Assembly (NCBI GenBank): GCA_003184365.1
Contig: NKYR01000009.1
Location: 248,001-312,000, forward strand
Length of the DNA: 64,000 nucleotides
Direction of reading: 5' to 3'
From: Evernia prunastri
Lineage: Eukaryota; Ascomycota; Lecanoromycetes; Lecanorales; Parmeliaceae
In this document: positions 42,282 to 52,686 of the stretch, piece by piece
Numbering within the stretch: the stretch's first letter is position 1
Layout: every line of letters begins with the position of its first letter
Made by a program: the position numbers and the translations under genes
The notes under the pieces: model-generated
Told to the model about the DNA's origin: nothing
The model's database searches: none
The model's input: the letters and a program-made list of their open reading frames with translations, nothing else

Positions 42282-43421
42282 GTCGGCAACGGGGTAACTC
42301 ACAGGCCGTTGAGAACGGCGACTGGGCTTGAACGTGCCTTTCTTTGACTGCCCAGTGATGTTTCACATGTTGGTAACCTGTTAGATCGTTCTATAGGATA
42401 GTAGTAATGGTCATGCGAATATGAGGTAGTGCCCCAAATGCCGTGAGATAGAATGACTTGATCCTCGTGTTTGGGATTTCCCTAGCATGGACTTACGGGG
42501 AAGCATAATCCAGGACATCTTGGAACAGTCCTCTCTCGTCCCTTCAACAGTCCAGGCGGTCCTGAGACTCCGATAGTCGCGCTCATGCCACTTAACGACT
42601 CCTTTGGTGCATTTCAATGTCTTCGGAAGCAGACAGCCGCATTGACCACTCCTGGGAAAGTTTATGGAGAGATCTGCGAGGGTTGGATTTCTGCAGCAAG
42701 GCACCTGGCGAGCCTTTGAGGATGAGGGCGGTGAAGCATGCATTCAACCGTTTCGTTGCTTGCACACGTTCAAAACTTACTCCGTGGGATGCTTCAGTGG
42801 GCTTCGATTGGTGATCCTTGAAGCCTGAAACGATTAGATAACCAATGAACATGGTCTTGTGGTCAGTCCTAGATCCAACTTTGGCCTCAGCGCATCGAGA
42901 CTGTCAAAAGACAGTGACAGAAAACTTTAGCCATAAGAAAGAACCTCATTAGTCTTCGCCACATCATCGTGAAAACATGTGACCTGAACAATGTGTGAAT
43001 AATTAGCATGATTGGCCTATTCCAGGCCGAGGTAAACCATCGAATAGAGGCCGTCATAGGCGTATTCCCGTACCTCAGCCCTAGGAAAGCTCCCATATCT
43101 ATAGCGACATGTCTTGGGGTTGTGATAGCTAGCTAAATGACTAAATCCAGGCGTGGGAGGGTGGGAAGGAAATGTGTAATTGCTCTGAATGAGTAGAATT
43201 GACTGAAGAGACAATTGCCTGTGGGATGACATGGTCTTTATAGGCCATTTCACGCCAGGCTACGAATCCCCCACTCTGCCATGGCCTCCCACTAGCCTGA
43301 AACAATGCAATACACATGGGCTATGCCCAAAGTACAGCGATATTTGGTGTGAGCGACTAACCCCCAGCCCTGCTATGGCGAACAGAGCTTCATAGAAGAT
43401 ATGTTATTCGCAGTAACTCCC
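42282..43421. other. Intergenic region right of the array
   Basis: No gene is supported and I see no further array copy. Short frames lie on both strands. The right end is the 3' flank of the methyltransferase gene. Confidence 0.45.
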
Positions 43422-44569
43422 CTAGGGTTTCTGGCGCTCAAATACGTAAAGTGCCTCGTCCTTGCCGGGGAACGAGGGAAGAGGGATTTGTACGATCTTC
43501 TCATAGTCCGCTTTCTCCACCCTCATATACTCATCGACCGTCCTATCCTTGAATGCCGTGTATCCGTTCCGGTTTTGTGTCCCTGCAACACATATCGTAT
43601 TTCCTTTATAAGCATCAAGGACTCTAGAAGTAAAATCCGAGCTAACGATCGGATACACCAGAAGTAACATAGCGTCTTTGCAACCTTCCTCGTCTTTCAA
43701 ATACTTCTCTCCATCTTTGATTAGAGTATCACCTATCCACAGCGTCCGATATTCACTTTGCAAATTATCCACCGCGTGCACTAGGACGCCCATCCGCCGC
43801 AGCATATAGGTCCAGTAACCATTCCCACTTCCAATCTCTACCACCGCTCGCTTGCCCGCTATTTGTTTGACGACTTCCAAGCTTTCATAGCTGGGTACCA
43901 CGCAACCAAAATGATGCATGAAGATCGGGAGGATGTGGTGGCTTGTCTTGATATTCGCAGTCCCATCTTCCGGGCCTACCCATTCCAGATTCTGGCATGA
44001 CCAGCACCAGAAGTCGTAGTAGGGATTGACGTGGTTTTTCGATTTCGATATTGCCATGTTCGGGGGCATCACACGTAGAGCTTGTAGATGGGATGCGACC
44101 TTTGAGCGTATTGACCCCTTCTTCGCGTTGGCTGCAAAGCCGGTCAGAAGCTTCGACGTTGCGGTATTTGGGGCAAAGATGGATGTATAGGCTAGAACAT
44201 CTGCTGGGGGAGGCGGCGGTAGCTAAGGTGAAAAGAGAGAGCCCTGGATCAGATCGTCAAGCCATTGAGACACTCGCAGTATCGACGGGAAGATCTTACT
44301 GGCTTCCCTTCCTCATCCAGATACCATGCATGCATACCAGCTTTGTTGCCATGTGTGATGGCCTGCTGTACTTGTGGGAGCGTTACGCTGGCTGTAGCGT
44401 GGTAGACATAGTTGTCGCTAGAGGGTAGGTTGAATGTAGAGACGATGGACGACTTCAAGTCATCATTCTCGGGTAGACTCTTTTGGTCTTTGCTCCATAC
44501 TTCGAAGAGAGCATTGGGATCGAAGTGCAGACTTCCCTTCGTTCGAGCTTGTGCTTTCTGATGCGTCAT
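43422..44569 (-). CDS. SAM-dependent methyltransferase-like protein
   Basis: Two exons, 44300-44569 and 43422-44222, joined in phase by a 77-nt GT-AG intron, give 356 residues. The join yields DEEGKP-LPPPPPADVLAYTS, a smooth reading. The C-terminal half has a class I methyltransferase motif I, RAVVEIGSGNGYW (about 215-227), and a following acidic VHAVDNLQSE at the expected beta-2 position. The N-terminal part (about 1-110) is family-specific and I do not recognise it. The substrate is unknown. It lacks a clear catalytic proline motif, so activity is inferred from motif I only. It diverges from the alpha/beta hydrolase gene. Confidence 0.75.
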
Positions 44570-44865
44570 GGCTAGCTAGATAGGACGACGGCGAGGTCGT
44601 TCAACAACAAAACAAGCATCTTTACCCTGACTTGGACTTTGACCGGGAAGCCGAGGTTTAGCCGCCGGAGAAATCAGAATAACAACCCTCGCTGCCTCGA
44701 ACATTGCGGTCAATTCTGTCTACCTGCATACTTTCAATCTATGGTCCTGTCATTGAGATTCAATGGTTCTAGGAAGGACCTTTTCGAGATAGATATCTGT
44801 CGATAATCGTGCATCAACGGAATTTCCTCCTACACAGTGCAAAGCTCAAACCAACCCAAACCAAG
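44570..44865. promoter_or_regulatory. Shared promoter region, methyltransferase / hydrolase
   Basis: About 296 bp lie between divergent start codons. No TATA box is obvious. The call is from layout only. Confidence 0.45.
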
Positions 44866-45747
44866 ATGTCGGAAGGCCAGCCTCTTGCTCGTCGATCTTT
44901 GCAGGTCCTATTCCCTCCCAAATCCCCAATCAATTGCATATACACTACAAGTACGGATGACCCTGCTCACGTGGATGCGGCTCTTATATTCACCCATGGT
45001 GCCGGTGGGACTTTGCAATCCGATGCGATTGCTAATTTCACCCATGGCTTTGCGTCGCATTCTCCGCAATCGAGCATTCTTTGCTTCCAGGGCAACATGA
45101 ATCTGAAGTCCAGAGTCAAGATGTTCAATGAAGTAATTGCTTCAGAATTTAATATAAAAAATTCACCTTGTCTAGGAGGGCGCAGTATGGGTGCCCGAGC
45201 TGCAGTCATGGCTGCTACGGATAATACAACTCATCTAATACTTGTCAGCTATCCGCTACATACCAATAAAGAAATTCGTGACCAGGTGTTGCTCGATTTG
45301 CCAGCATCCATCAAGGTCATCTTCGTCAGTGGGGATCGCGACGAGATGTGCGATCTTAGAAGACTCGAGGAAGTTCGGGACAAGATGAAGTGTAAGACTT
45401 GGAGGGTAGTTGTCCAAGATGCAGATCATGGAATGAATGTGAAGCCCGGAACCCAGGAGGTTGGGAGGAAGACTGGGGACGTTGTGGCGATGTGGCTCAA
45501 AGCTTCCGATGCTAATCTCACGGAAGGCAGGATTATCTGGAACGCTGGTGAAGGGATGGCTCAATGGAGTGGCTGGTCAATTGGCATCGTAGGCCATCGG
45601 AATCACGTTGATTCAAGAAACAAATCTTCATCTGGGCCCACCACGAAGAAGCCCTCCGGTGGAAAGAGAAAGAAGGACTCGACTGGTATATATGAGACTG
45701 AAGAACCCAGCCTCACAAGGTCGAGGAAGCGCCATAATGTAGGGTGA
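44866..45747 (+). CDS. KANL3/Tex30-like alpha/beta hydrolase
   Basis: A single exon of 293 residues from MSEGQPLARR; the frame opens 19 codons earlier at 44809. It has the alpha/beta-hydrolase features of the KANL3/Tex30 group: oxyanion strand IFTHGAGG (44-48), nucleophile elbow GGRSMGAR with Ser107, the acid-containing loop VIFVSGDRDEMCD (Asp157 or Asp159) and the His in DADHGM (His188). The C-terminus is a basic tail with KKPSGGKRKKDS and RSRKRH, which may direct it to the nucleus. The biological role of fungal members is not known to me. Confidence 0.85.
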   Translation: MSEGQPLARRSLQVLFPPKSPINCIYTTSTDDPAHVDAALIFTHGAGGTLQSDAIANFTHGFASHSPQSSILCFQGNMNLKSRVKMFNEVIASEFNIKNSPCLGGRSMGARAAVMAATDNTTHLILVSYPLHTNKEIRDQVLLDLPASIKVIFVSGDRDEMCDLRRLEEVRDKMKCKTWRVVVQDADHGMNVKPGTQEVGRKTGDVVAMWLKASDANLTEGRIIWNAGEGMAQWSGWSIGIVGHRNHVDSRNKSSSGPTTKKPSGGKRKKDSTGIYETEEPSLTRSRKRHNVG

Positions 45748-46061
45748 TCATTCAATTTCAACCAACTTGGTACGCGAGGAATGTCAGTTTCGACAGCCCC
45801 ATACATTCCGACATGTTTCGGATTTGTATCTTCTGATGTTGTGCCACAATGAACGAGGCTCGTCGTCACCAGCCATCTAATTCTTCGTCAATGCAATTCC
45901 ATATAAAGTAATTGAGCATGCAACTTTATTACGTCTGATGACCCTGTACGAAGTGCTACGGACCAGACACTGCCTTGGACGGATGGCTTGATTTAAGGAC
46001 TGGTTTCTCTAATATTAGCCGCCAATATCTTTTGTTGCAAACCCCAGATTCTCCCACGCAG
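45748..46061. other. Short intergenic region
   Basis: 3' flank of the hydrolase gene and 5' flank of the membrane-protein gene. No feature is seen. Confidence 0.5.
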
Positions 46062-47692
46062 ATGGCAAGTCAGAGGTCCCAGAGAACTCTCGTTGCTTTT
46101 CAATATGGCTTGCTTGTACTTTCCGGAGTTGACAGTGCTGGTGCTATTTATCTAATCCTCGGTCCTGGTAACGAAGTGACCATTGCGGGCGCCAGTCCTA
46201 TCCTGACTGCAGTGAGTACTATTTTCGCGCTCCACAACACGTTTAACGCTGAAATATTGTCAACTAGGCAGCACTGTCCTTCACGTACTTGATACTCCAT
46301 CAGATTGTCTCTTGGCGATGCTTCAAAGGTAGCCCGTTCTCTGGACGTCACCAGAAGAGCATCCTCCGCTCCGCGTGCTTGATGATATCTAGGGCGATGG
46401 TCTTGTTCTGGGTAGCAGCAGCAATTCCCGGATTAGTAACAGCATCCAAGGCACCGTTTTGTGCAGCCAACGGAAGCGAAGCTCTCGAAGGTGTGGGGAT
46501 TGATGGCTGCATGATCCAACGCTTGAGTGTCGGCGGGTCACTCTTGGCACTGTGAGATTGTTCAATCTGTTGTGGTGACCTGACCGGTATTGACTCGTTC
46601 ATCAGTATCACAGCATGTATGGTTGTGTATGCGCTCAAAACTGCAGAACGACCATTCGCCTCCTCTTTACTAGGTGTACATATTGGAAGCCACGACGATG
46701 GAGAAGAACTGCATCTATCGACAGAACTCAGCTCAACAGAACTGAGCTTTACAGCCTCCAACACTTCAAGCGAGAAGTATTTCGATGTGCCTATATGCGA
46801 CCCCGCTTTATATCTGTCTCCACCTAAGACACCTAAACCACCTCCACGAGGTCGCATCTCGTGGCTTCCACCTCTGAAGTTTCAGGTGCCCGCAGAGACA
46901 GGGCATCCAGCTCTTCAGAGGAGATCGGACCATCAAACCCCAACAAGGTCGCAGACAAACCTGCTGCCTGCATCTATCAACCACACTCCTTTGCCTCAGA
47001 TCCATGAGACGGCCGCTTGCTCTTCTCTGGAGCGTGACGAAATGACTGCGGCATCATCTTCGTCGATCTACAGCCGTTCGACGTCCCCGTCGATGATCTC
47101 TTGCGGGCCTAGCACGCTCAGCTCTTTCCCCAGCACTCTAAGTTCCTTTAGCAGCAATTCCCGTAGCAGCACGATCAGCAGCTCCGCCTCCTCCAGACCC
47201 AGTATCCCTGCCATACCGGAAAGGTACCTTCACCAGAGTCACAGCCTACGGAACGGTGGGAGTCCACCGCGACCAGGTTCACGACCTGCCATGCCACCGG
47301 GAGATTTCTGGGTGTACGCTAGAGCGGCGCAACAAAAGCAGAACGAGCTCGAAGAGCGCTTTCAAATGGTGTTGCCGGAAGTAGCCCCGGCAGTGCGGGC
47401 AAGGGCAGACTCAGAGGGCGCAGCGAAAAGAGATGCCAGCCTGTGTCCTTATCCACTGCTCCCTGCCTCACCGGAGAAAGCTGTACTCCGACCAAATATG
47501 AATAAGGGCAATACGATGCGGATAGGGAAAGAGAGGAGCTATGAGAATTTGAGGAAAGGGGCGAAGGTTGCAAAGGCAGTGGATTACGGGAGATTGGATG
47601 GGCATGGGAGAAAGGATAGTCGAACGTTGGTGAAGATGAGGCAGCCTTGGGATCAAGAACCGAGATGGGAGAGAAGGAGAGAGAACAGTTGA
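46062..47692 (+). CDS. Multi-pass membrane protein with Ser-rich cytoplasmic tail
   Basis: Three exons (46062-46211, 46268-46551, 46606-47692) join in phase to 506 residues. The N-terminal 180 residues hold about four hydrophobic helices: FQYGLLVLSGVDSAGAIYLI, AALSFTYLILHQIVS, MVLFWVAAAIPGLVTA, and GGSLLALLITACMVVYAL, which is formed across the second splice. The remainder is a long Pro/Ser-rich tail with many short serine runs (SSSSIYSRSTSPSMIS) and a basic end. This layout resembles fungal membrane proteins of unknown function. I recognise no domain. The third exon's acceptor (cgttcatcag) was chosen because it is the one that keeps the phase. Confidence 0.65.
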
Positions 47693-48855
47693 AGTGCGAT
47701 TCCAGAAAGCAGGGTTTCTGCGGTGCGTTGTATGCGCGGAGAAGGGCACTTCTGCTGATGTTGAGACGAGAGGATTGGTCTTGGATTTTGGAGGCGATAG
47801 GGATTGCGGAGTGGATATGGGTTGCTGTAACGAGAGTGTACCATGTTTGTTCAAACTCTTATAGTGGTCATAGCAGGACATGCGATATCAACCAGATACC
47901 GGCAGTCCAGCACATTGGAACGCATCGACTTCCACGCCAGTAGCTTTCTTGGCACATCCCCTTCGGGTTAGTCTACTTTGAAAGGTCCCGTTCAGACCAT
48001 TTGGCATTTTATTTCTACGCGAGACTACCTTCCAGTTAATGCATTGCGATATCTTCTTAACCGGACTGAAAGAGAGATATTTTCATGCGTGCTGGATCGT
48101 CTTGTAACTCTTTGGAGAGGGGTCAAGTTTGCTTTTATGCTTCAGAGCTGGCCTTTTGACAGCACATAGAGTACTCTACTCGAACTGTTCTTTCTGCGGG
48201 GTCGCCTCTTGGAATGTGAAGTTATGCGAAGGGCAAATGGAAAGACTGATGCCGCTATATTGTAGGGCTACTTAATAACTCTACAGATTGTCGATCTGGC
48301 CGGCGCATGTTGAAAAGAGAAGGAGGAAGGAGGCGAATTAGCAAGATGGAGAGCCGAGAGGCAGGAGAGGATGCCTCGGCTGTGCGCTAACGGGCACCAA
48401 CGTCGATCATCCGAGCCCCGTGCGAACCGAGCTGCCCCATCAGGCAACTCCTCAGCAGCAAACTGCCCTTGGACCACAATCACTGGCGCGACTGGTCAAG
48501 CAATACCATCCCATTCCCATCTCTTTGCCACAATCCACCTGACCATATTCAGTATCTATCCTAGCTCATATCCACATCCTCGCCCTTCCTGACGTCTGAC
48601 ACGCTTACCATGATGAACTCCCTTTGCGCCGCACCGGGCCTGTCGGACTGCCTATCCAAGAGTCGCACGGAGGCTATTTCTACTTCAGATACCATGGCCT
48701 TGTCCCGGAGAAGCAAGTCGTGCTTCCAAGCAATCTATATCTACATTCACCCTCCTTGAGCTTCCTTGAGCTTCCTTCACCCTCCTCGAACCCAATGCGC
48801 TTACCTTGTCATCTTACCAGCTGCTGCGCACCTCATCGACTCAGCAGCCACTGAC
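47693..48855. other. Intergenic region upstream of the diterpene cyclase
   Basis: No gene is supported. The frame of the cyclase stays open up to 48766, so an upstream ATG at 48766 is possible. A short tandem CTTCCTTGAG occurs at about 48751-48775. Confidence 0.45.
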
Positions 48856-51800
48856 ATGTATCTGCACCAAGGCACCGACTATGCTGCGAGAGCGAGTATA
48901 CTTGTCAGCCAGCTCATCAATGCCCACGACCCAAAGTATGGAGTGGGCTCGCTAACTTGCTCGGTTTACGATACCGCATGGGTTGCCCTGGTCATCAAGG
49001 ACGTCGACGGGCAAAAGAAATGGCTGTTCCCTTCCAGCTTCGAGTACCTTCTCAGTAATCAACAGCACGATGGTGGATGGCAGACCTCTTCTTCCGACGC
49101 CGATGGCATCCTGAATACGTTGGCCGCTCTGTTGGCTTTCTGCAGGCATATTGACTACCCGCTCCAGCTTACACCGCGCGAAGATCTGAGACACAAGAAA
49201 GACCGAGCGATCTACTTTCTGGAGACTAAGTTCTCAAAGTGCGACATCGAATCAACCATCAATGCCAACTTGCAGCCCTTCTTCTCCAGGCTTCTGCAAA
49301 TGCTCGAGCAGGAGGGCATTCATTTCTCTTTTTCAGGTAAAGATGTACTTACGAATGAGCGCGGTAGGAAGATGCCACACCAAAACCTTGCTGCACTCTA
49401 CAGTAACATCAGAACATCGGCCGCTCACAATCTAGAAAGTCGAGCCGGCGAGGTCGACTTCAATCGCGTAGGCCAGCACAAGATCTGTGGCTCAATGATG
49501 GCCTCGCCAGCTGCCACTGCCGCCTACTTGATGGGTTGCACGAGCTGGGATGATGAAGCTGAAGCCTATCTGCACCACATTGTGTCGATTGGTGATAACA
49601 GATCTGCCGGCGGGGTCCCTTCAAAGTTTCCTACCACCGTCTTTGAAGTCACTCGTGTGCTCTCAACGTTGTTAGACAATGGATTCACCCCACAGGATCT
49701 GGGACCCCAGGCATTGGACAACGCCGCTGGGTTTCTGCATGACTGCTTGCAGCTAGAGTCAGGTGTCACCGGCTTTGCACCGTACGTTGAGTCCGACGCA
49801 GACAATACGGCCCAGGCCATCTCCGCTCTCTGCTTACTTGGTCGAAATGTTTCTCCGCAAGGCTTGATGGTTCGATACGAATTACGCGAAGGGTTCAAGA
49901 CGTGCACCCATGACAGAAATCCGAGCTTTAGAACGAACTGTCACGTTCTTCAGTCTTTGCTCGATTTACTACCGGGCAACAACCAGCAGATTTCTCAGAT
50001 AGAGAAATGCATCAGGTTCATCTGCAACACGTGGTGGACTACCAATGGCTTGGTTGAAGATCAATCTGTGAGTGGGAGGACCTCGAGTAACTCGCAAGAA
50101 GCTGACTGCGTACAACAGAACATATCGTCCAACTACCCAGTCATGCTGATGGCCAGCGCGTTCATGCGCTTGATCCGAATTTGGGAGCAAGGATTCATCC
50201 CTATTCCAGACGATTCATCGATCAGGGATAAGGTCGTCATCTCGCTCTTCCAAGCTCTTACCAGGATTCTACAGAGTCAGAACACGGATGGCTCTTGGGA
50301 AAGCGGGCCGCGCTGTGAGAGCACCGCCTATGCCGTAATTACACTGGTCAAACTTGCCTCGTTCTCTTCAGCGCCGAGGGTCAAAATGCAGGCTATGCTA
50401 GCCATCAAGAGTGGTCGCGAATACCTCTCTAAGAACTATCTACCATTCTCTGAGCCTGAACTTATGTGGACCGGGAAGACGACCTCAGGATCCGGTACCC
50501 TTCACCAAGCATACATCTTGGCTGCTCTACAAGCCCCGATTCCAAAACTCCCCTCAGGTCCCACCATAGAGAGCCATTTCGAGATCCCTTTGGCGAAAGT
50601 CACTATTCAAACGAAGTACTACGGCCGCCAAGCTTGGTTTGCGAACACGCCGGAGTGGTTGATCCAAGCTTCTCTCATAGAAGGCCACCTGTTTCTACCG
50701 CAGATCAGGGACTTACGATACGCTGTCTTTCCGAGTGACAATGCAGTAGAAGATCAGCACTTCGACTATATTCCTTTTATGTGGATTGCGACAAACAACA
50801 TTGAGAAGAGACTCATTGGTGCTGAGTTCCTTTACCAGATGATGATTCTATCGGTGCTCAATAGGCAGTTTGACGAATACATGGAGCATGTTGTAGGCGA
50901 GGTTTTCGCTGGGTGTGTGTTTGAGATCGAAGACATCATTCAGAGTATCTTTCAGGAGCTTGAAATGTACAGCAAAGACCAGTGCTTTTGCGGCGATCAC
51001 AACGAGACTTCCAGATCCTCGACTGCGACCACGATATCAGATGTGCGCTCTGTTCTATACCGATTCATCTCACACATTCTCAATCATCCCTATGTGCTCA
51101 TGGCCAGCACACATGACCAAGCGCAGCTTATATGCGAGTTACAATCGTTCCTTCTCGGTCGTGTCAGCCAGCTGTCTAGTCGAGGCCATACAGAAGGTTT
51201 ACAGCCCGCCAAAACACCTACAGACCAGACCGCTCACCCATACAATTTCGCATTCTTTACATGTATTGTTGGCAATCAAGGCCCCGGTGGTGGCGTCGGA
51301 CTCAGGAAAGAGTTTCTGGAAACCCCCGAGCAACAATTTCTGGCTGCAGACCTGATACGGCATGTGTCAATAATAAGCTTTATGTCCAGGAATAACGATG
51401 AACAGCAGGCCACCGTCCCACCAACTCAAGCTAAATCTCGAAGTCCGAGCTTTGGTAGCAGTCGACGCTCCTTGGACCGATCGGTCTCCTCTACATCGAT
51501 GGCTTCATCATACTACGGCGAAGAAGGGTTCTCTCCAATATCCCCAATCTCAAGTGTCTCTTCTGCATCAAGTGGTTCACCAAAGGCCAGCACATTCTCT
51601 GGACGGTCGTTCTCCCGGCCTTTTCAGTCCACTTCAACTTCCTCAAAGCAGTCGCTACAACTGACTCGGCTTCTGCGTCATGAGCGCAGAAGCTTGAAAG
51701 TTTGCTTGGATAGCCTGCGAGAGGCTGGTGTGGACCGGCCTACCGCCAACGTGTTGAAGCTTTTTGTCGACTTCACTGAGCTCTCGGAGCAGATCTATAG

Positions 51801-52686
51801 CGACTCAAATATCGGCAGTTGCTTTCAACCGACGACTGCCAATGAAGTCATAGAGCAAGCGTGTACCATCAGACCGCCACCAGTGCCTTCAAAACCTGAC
51901 TCTCAGAAAGGTTCCGTAGCTGCCGCTCGTGCGGCTATCGCAATCCCACCCCTGATAACCAAAGCAAAATCCCGTCCTCAAAGCTTCGTCGAAGGTGCAA
52001 CCGTCCTGCCTGATTTATTCCCGCCATTGCCTGCCAGGAATTCGTCAAGACCGCCGAGCTTTGATCAAGGTGATGATCGCACATTGACGCCGGGTCAAGA
52101 CGAGAGTCTGGCCAGTGCCGTCCCGATAGAACGAGATTGGAGCTGGAACAAGCCAATCGTGCCTAGAAGACGCACGTCGCGGGCATCAGTGGAAGTGAGT
52201 CGAATCGAGCGTATCATGAGCGATATGGAGAGCATCAAGATTCAACCTAAACACAGACCCGAGAGCCAGAGACAGACTACCAGCGAGAGCGACGCTGGGT
52301 GCGTACAAGAGAAACCCAAGATCGACGCCCAAAAGCGTCTAGCCGCTGCCACGGACTTTGACCCCGAAGCCGTCAAGCTTGCCAAGACACGATTGGAAAC
52401 TCAGAAATACAAAAGCCTTCAACCTCAGCAAAGGGCTGTTACCGACCTCCACAAAGCAGCCAAGGAACATGCAGAGACCAGGAAAAAGCCCGCAGTCGAG
52501 CTTCAGAACAGAGCTACGGCAGAGATCAACAAGCAAGACGTCAAGCGCAGAGCTACAGAGCCTGCCGACGGTGGCTGGTTGAAGTCACTACCGAGCGCGG
52601 AAATGGTGGACAGTCAAGAGGTACAGGCACGGAAACTGCACAGAGCTAGTCGGCTGGGAGGGCCGAAGTGGAAGGCGCCGTTTTGA
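48856..52686 (+). CDS. Bifunctional-type diterpene cyclase (CPS/KS-like)
   Basis: Fungal chimeric diterpene synthase: a class II domain cyclises GGPP to a copalyl-type diphosphate, and a class I domain then removes the diphosphate. From MYLHQGTDYAARASILVSQL the frame has 1276 codons. VGSLTCSVYDTAWVALV and QQHDGGW belong to the N-terminal domains. The class II motif at residues 314-317 is DADN (usually DxDD; the middle, catalytic Asp is kept). The class I motif is DEYME at 673-677, matching the DEFFE type of fungal CPS/KS enzymes, at the usual distance. KLFVDFTELSEQIY near 980-995 ends the terpene-synthase fold. The last 260 or so residues are low-complexity. A 51-nt in-frame interval (50068-50118, GTGAGT...CAACAG with a CTGAC branch site) is probably an intron. 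No P450 or GGPP synthase gene is in the window. Confidence 0.88.
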   Translation: MYLHQGTDYAARASILVSQLINAHDPKYGVGSLTCSVYDTAWVALVIKDVDGQKKWLFPSSFEYLLSNQQHDGGWQTSSSDADGILNTLAALLAFCRHIDYPLQLTPREDLRHKKDRAIYFLETKFSKCDIESTINANLQPFFSRLLQMLEQEGIHFSFSGKDVLTNERGRKMPHQNLAALYSNIRTSAAHNLESRAGEVDFNRVGQHKICGSMMASPAATAAYLMGCTSWDDEAEAYLHHIVSIGDNRSAGGVPSKFPTTVFEVTRVLSTLLDNGFTPQDLGPQALDNAAGFLHDCLQLESGVTGFAPYVESDADNTAQAISALCLLGRNVSPQGLMVRYELREGFKTCTHDRNPSFRTNCHVLQSLLDLLPGNNQQISQIEKCIRFICNTWWTTNGLVEDQSVSGRTSSNSQEADCVQQNISSNYPVMLMASAFMRLIRIWEQGFIPIPDDSSIRDKVVISLFQALTRILQSQNTDGSWESGPRCESTAYAVITLVKLASFSSAPRVKMQAMLAIKSGREYLSKNYLPFSEPELMWTGKTTSGSGTLHQAYILAALQAPIPKLPSGPTIESHFEIPLAKVTIQTKYYGRQAWFANTPEWLIQASLIEGHLFLPQIRDLRYAVFPSDNAVEDQHFDYIPFMWIATNNIEKRLIGAEFLYQMMILSVLNRQFDEYMEHVVGEVFAGCVFEIEDIIQSIFQELEMYSKDQCFCGDHNETSRSSTATTISDVRSVLYRFISHILNHPYVLMASTHDQAQLICELQSFLLGRVSQLSSRGHTEGLQPAKTPTDQTAHPYNFAFFTCIVGNQGPGGGVGLRKEFLETPEQQFLAADLIRHVSIISFMSRNNDEQQATVPPTQAKSRSPSFGSSRRSLDRSVSSTSMASSYYGEEGFSPISPISSVSSASSGSPKASTFSGRSFSRPFQSTSTSSKQSLQLTRLLRHERRSLKVCLDSLREAGVDRPTANVLKLFVDFTELSEQIYSDSNIGSCFQPTTANEVIEQACTIRPPPVPSKPDSQKGSVAAARAAIAIPPLITKAKSRPQSFVEGATVLPDLFPPLPARNSSRPPSFDQGDDRTLTPGQDESLASAVPIERDWSWNKPIVPRRRTSRASVEVSRIERIMSDMESIKIQPKHRPESQRQTTSESDAGCVQEKPKIDAQKRLAAATDFDPEAVKLAKTRLETQKYKSLQPQQRAVTDLHKAAKEHAETRKKPAVELQNRATAEINKQDVKRRATEPADGGWLKSLPSAEMVDSQEVQARKLHRASRLGGPKWKAPF

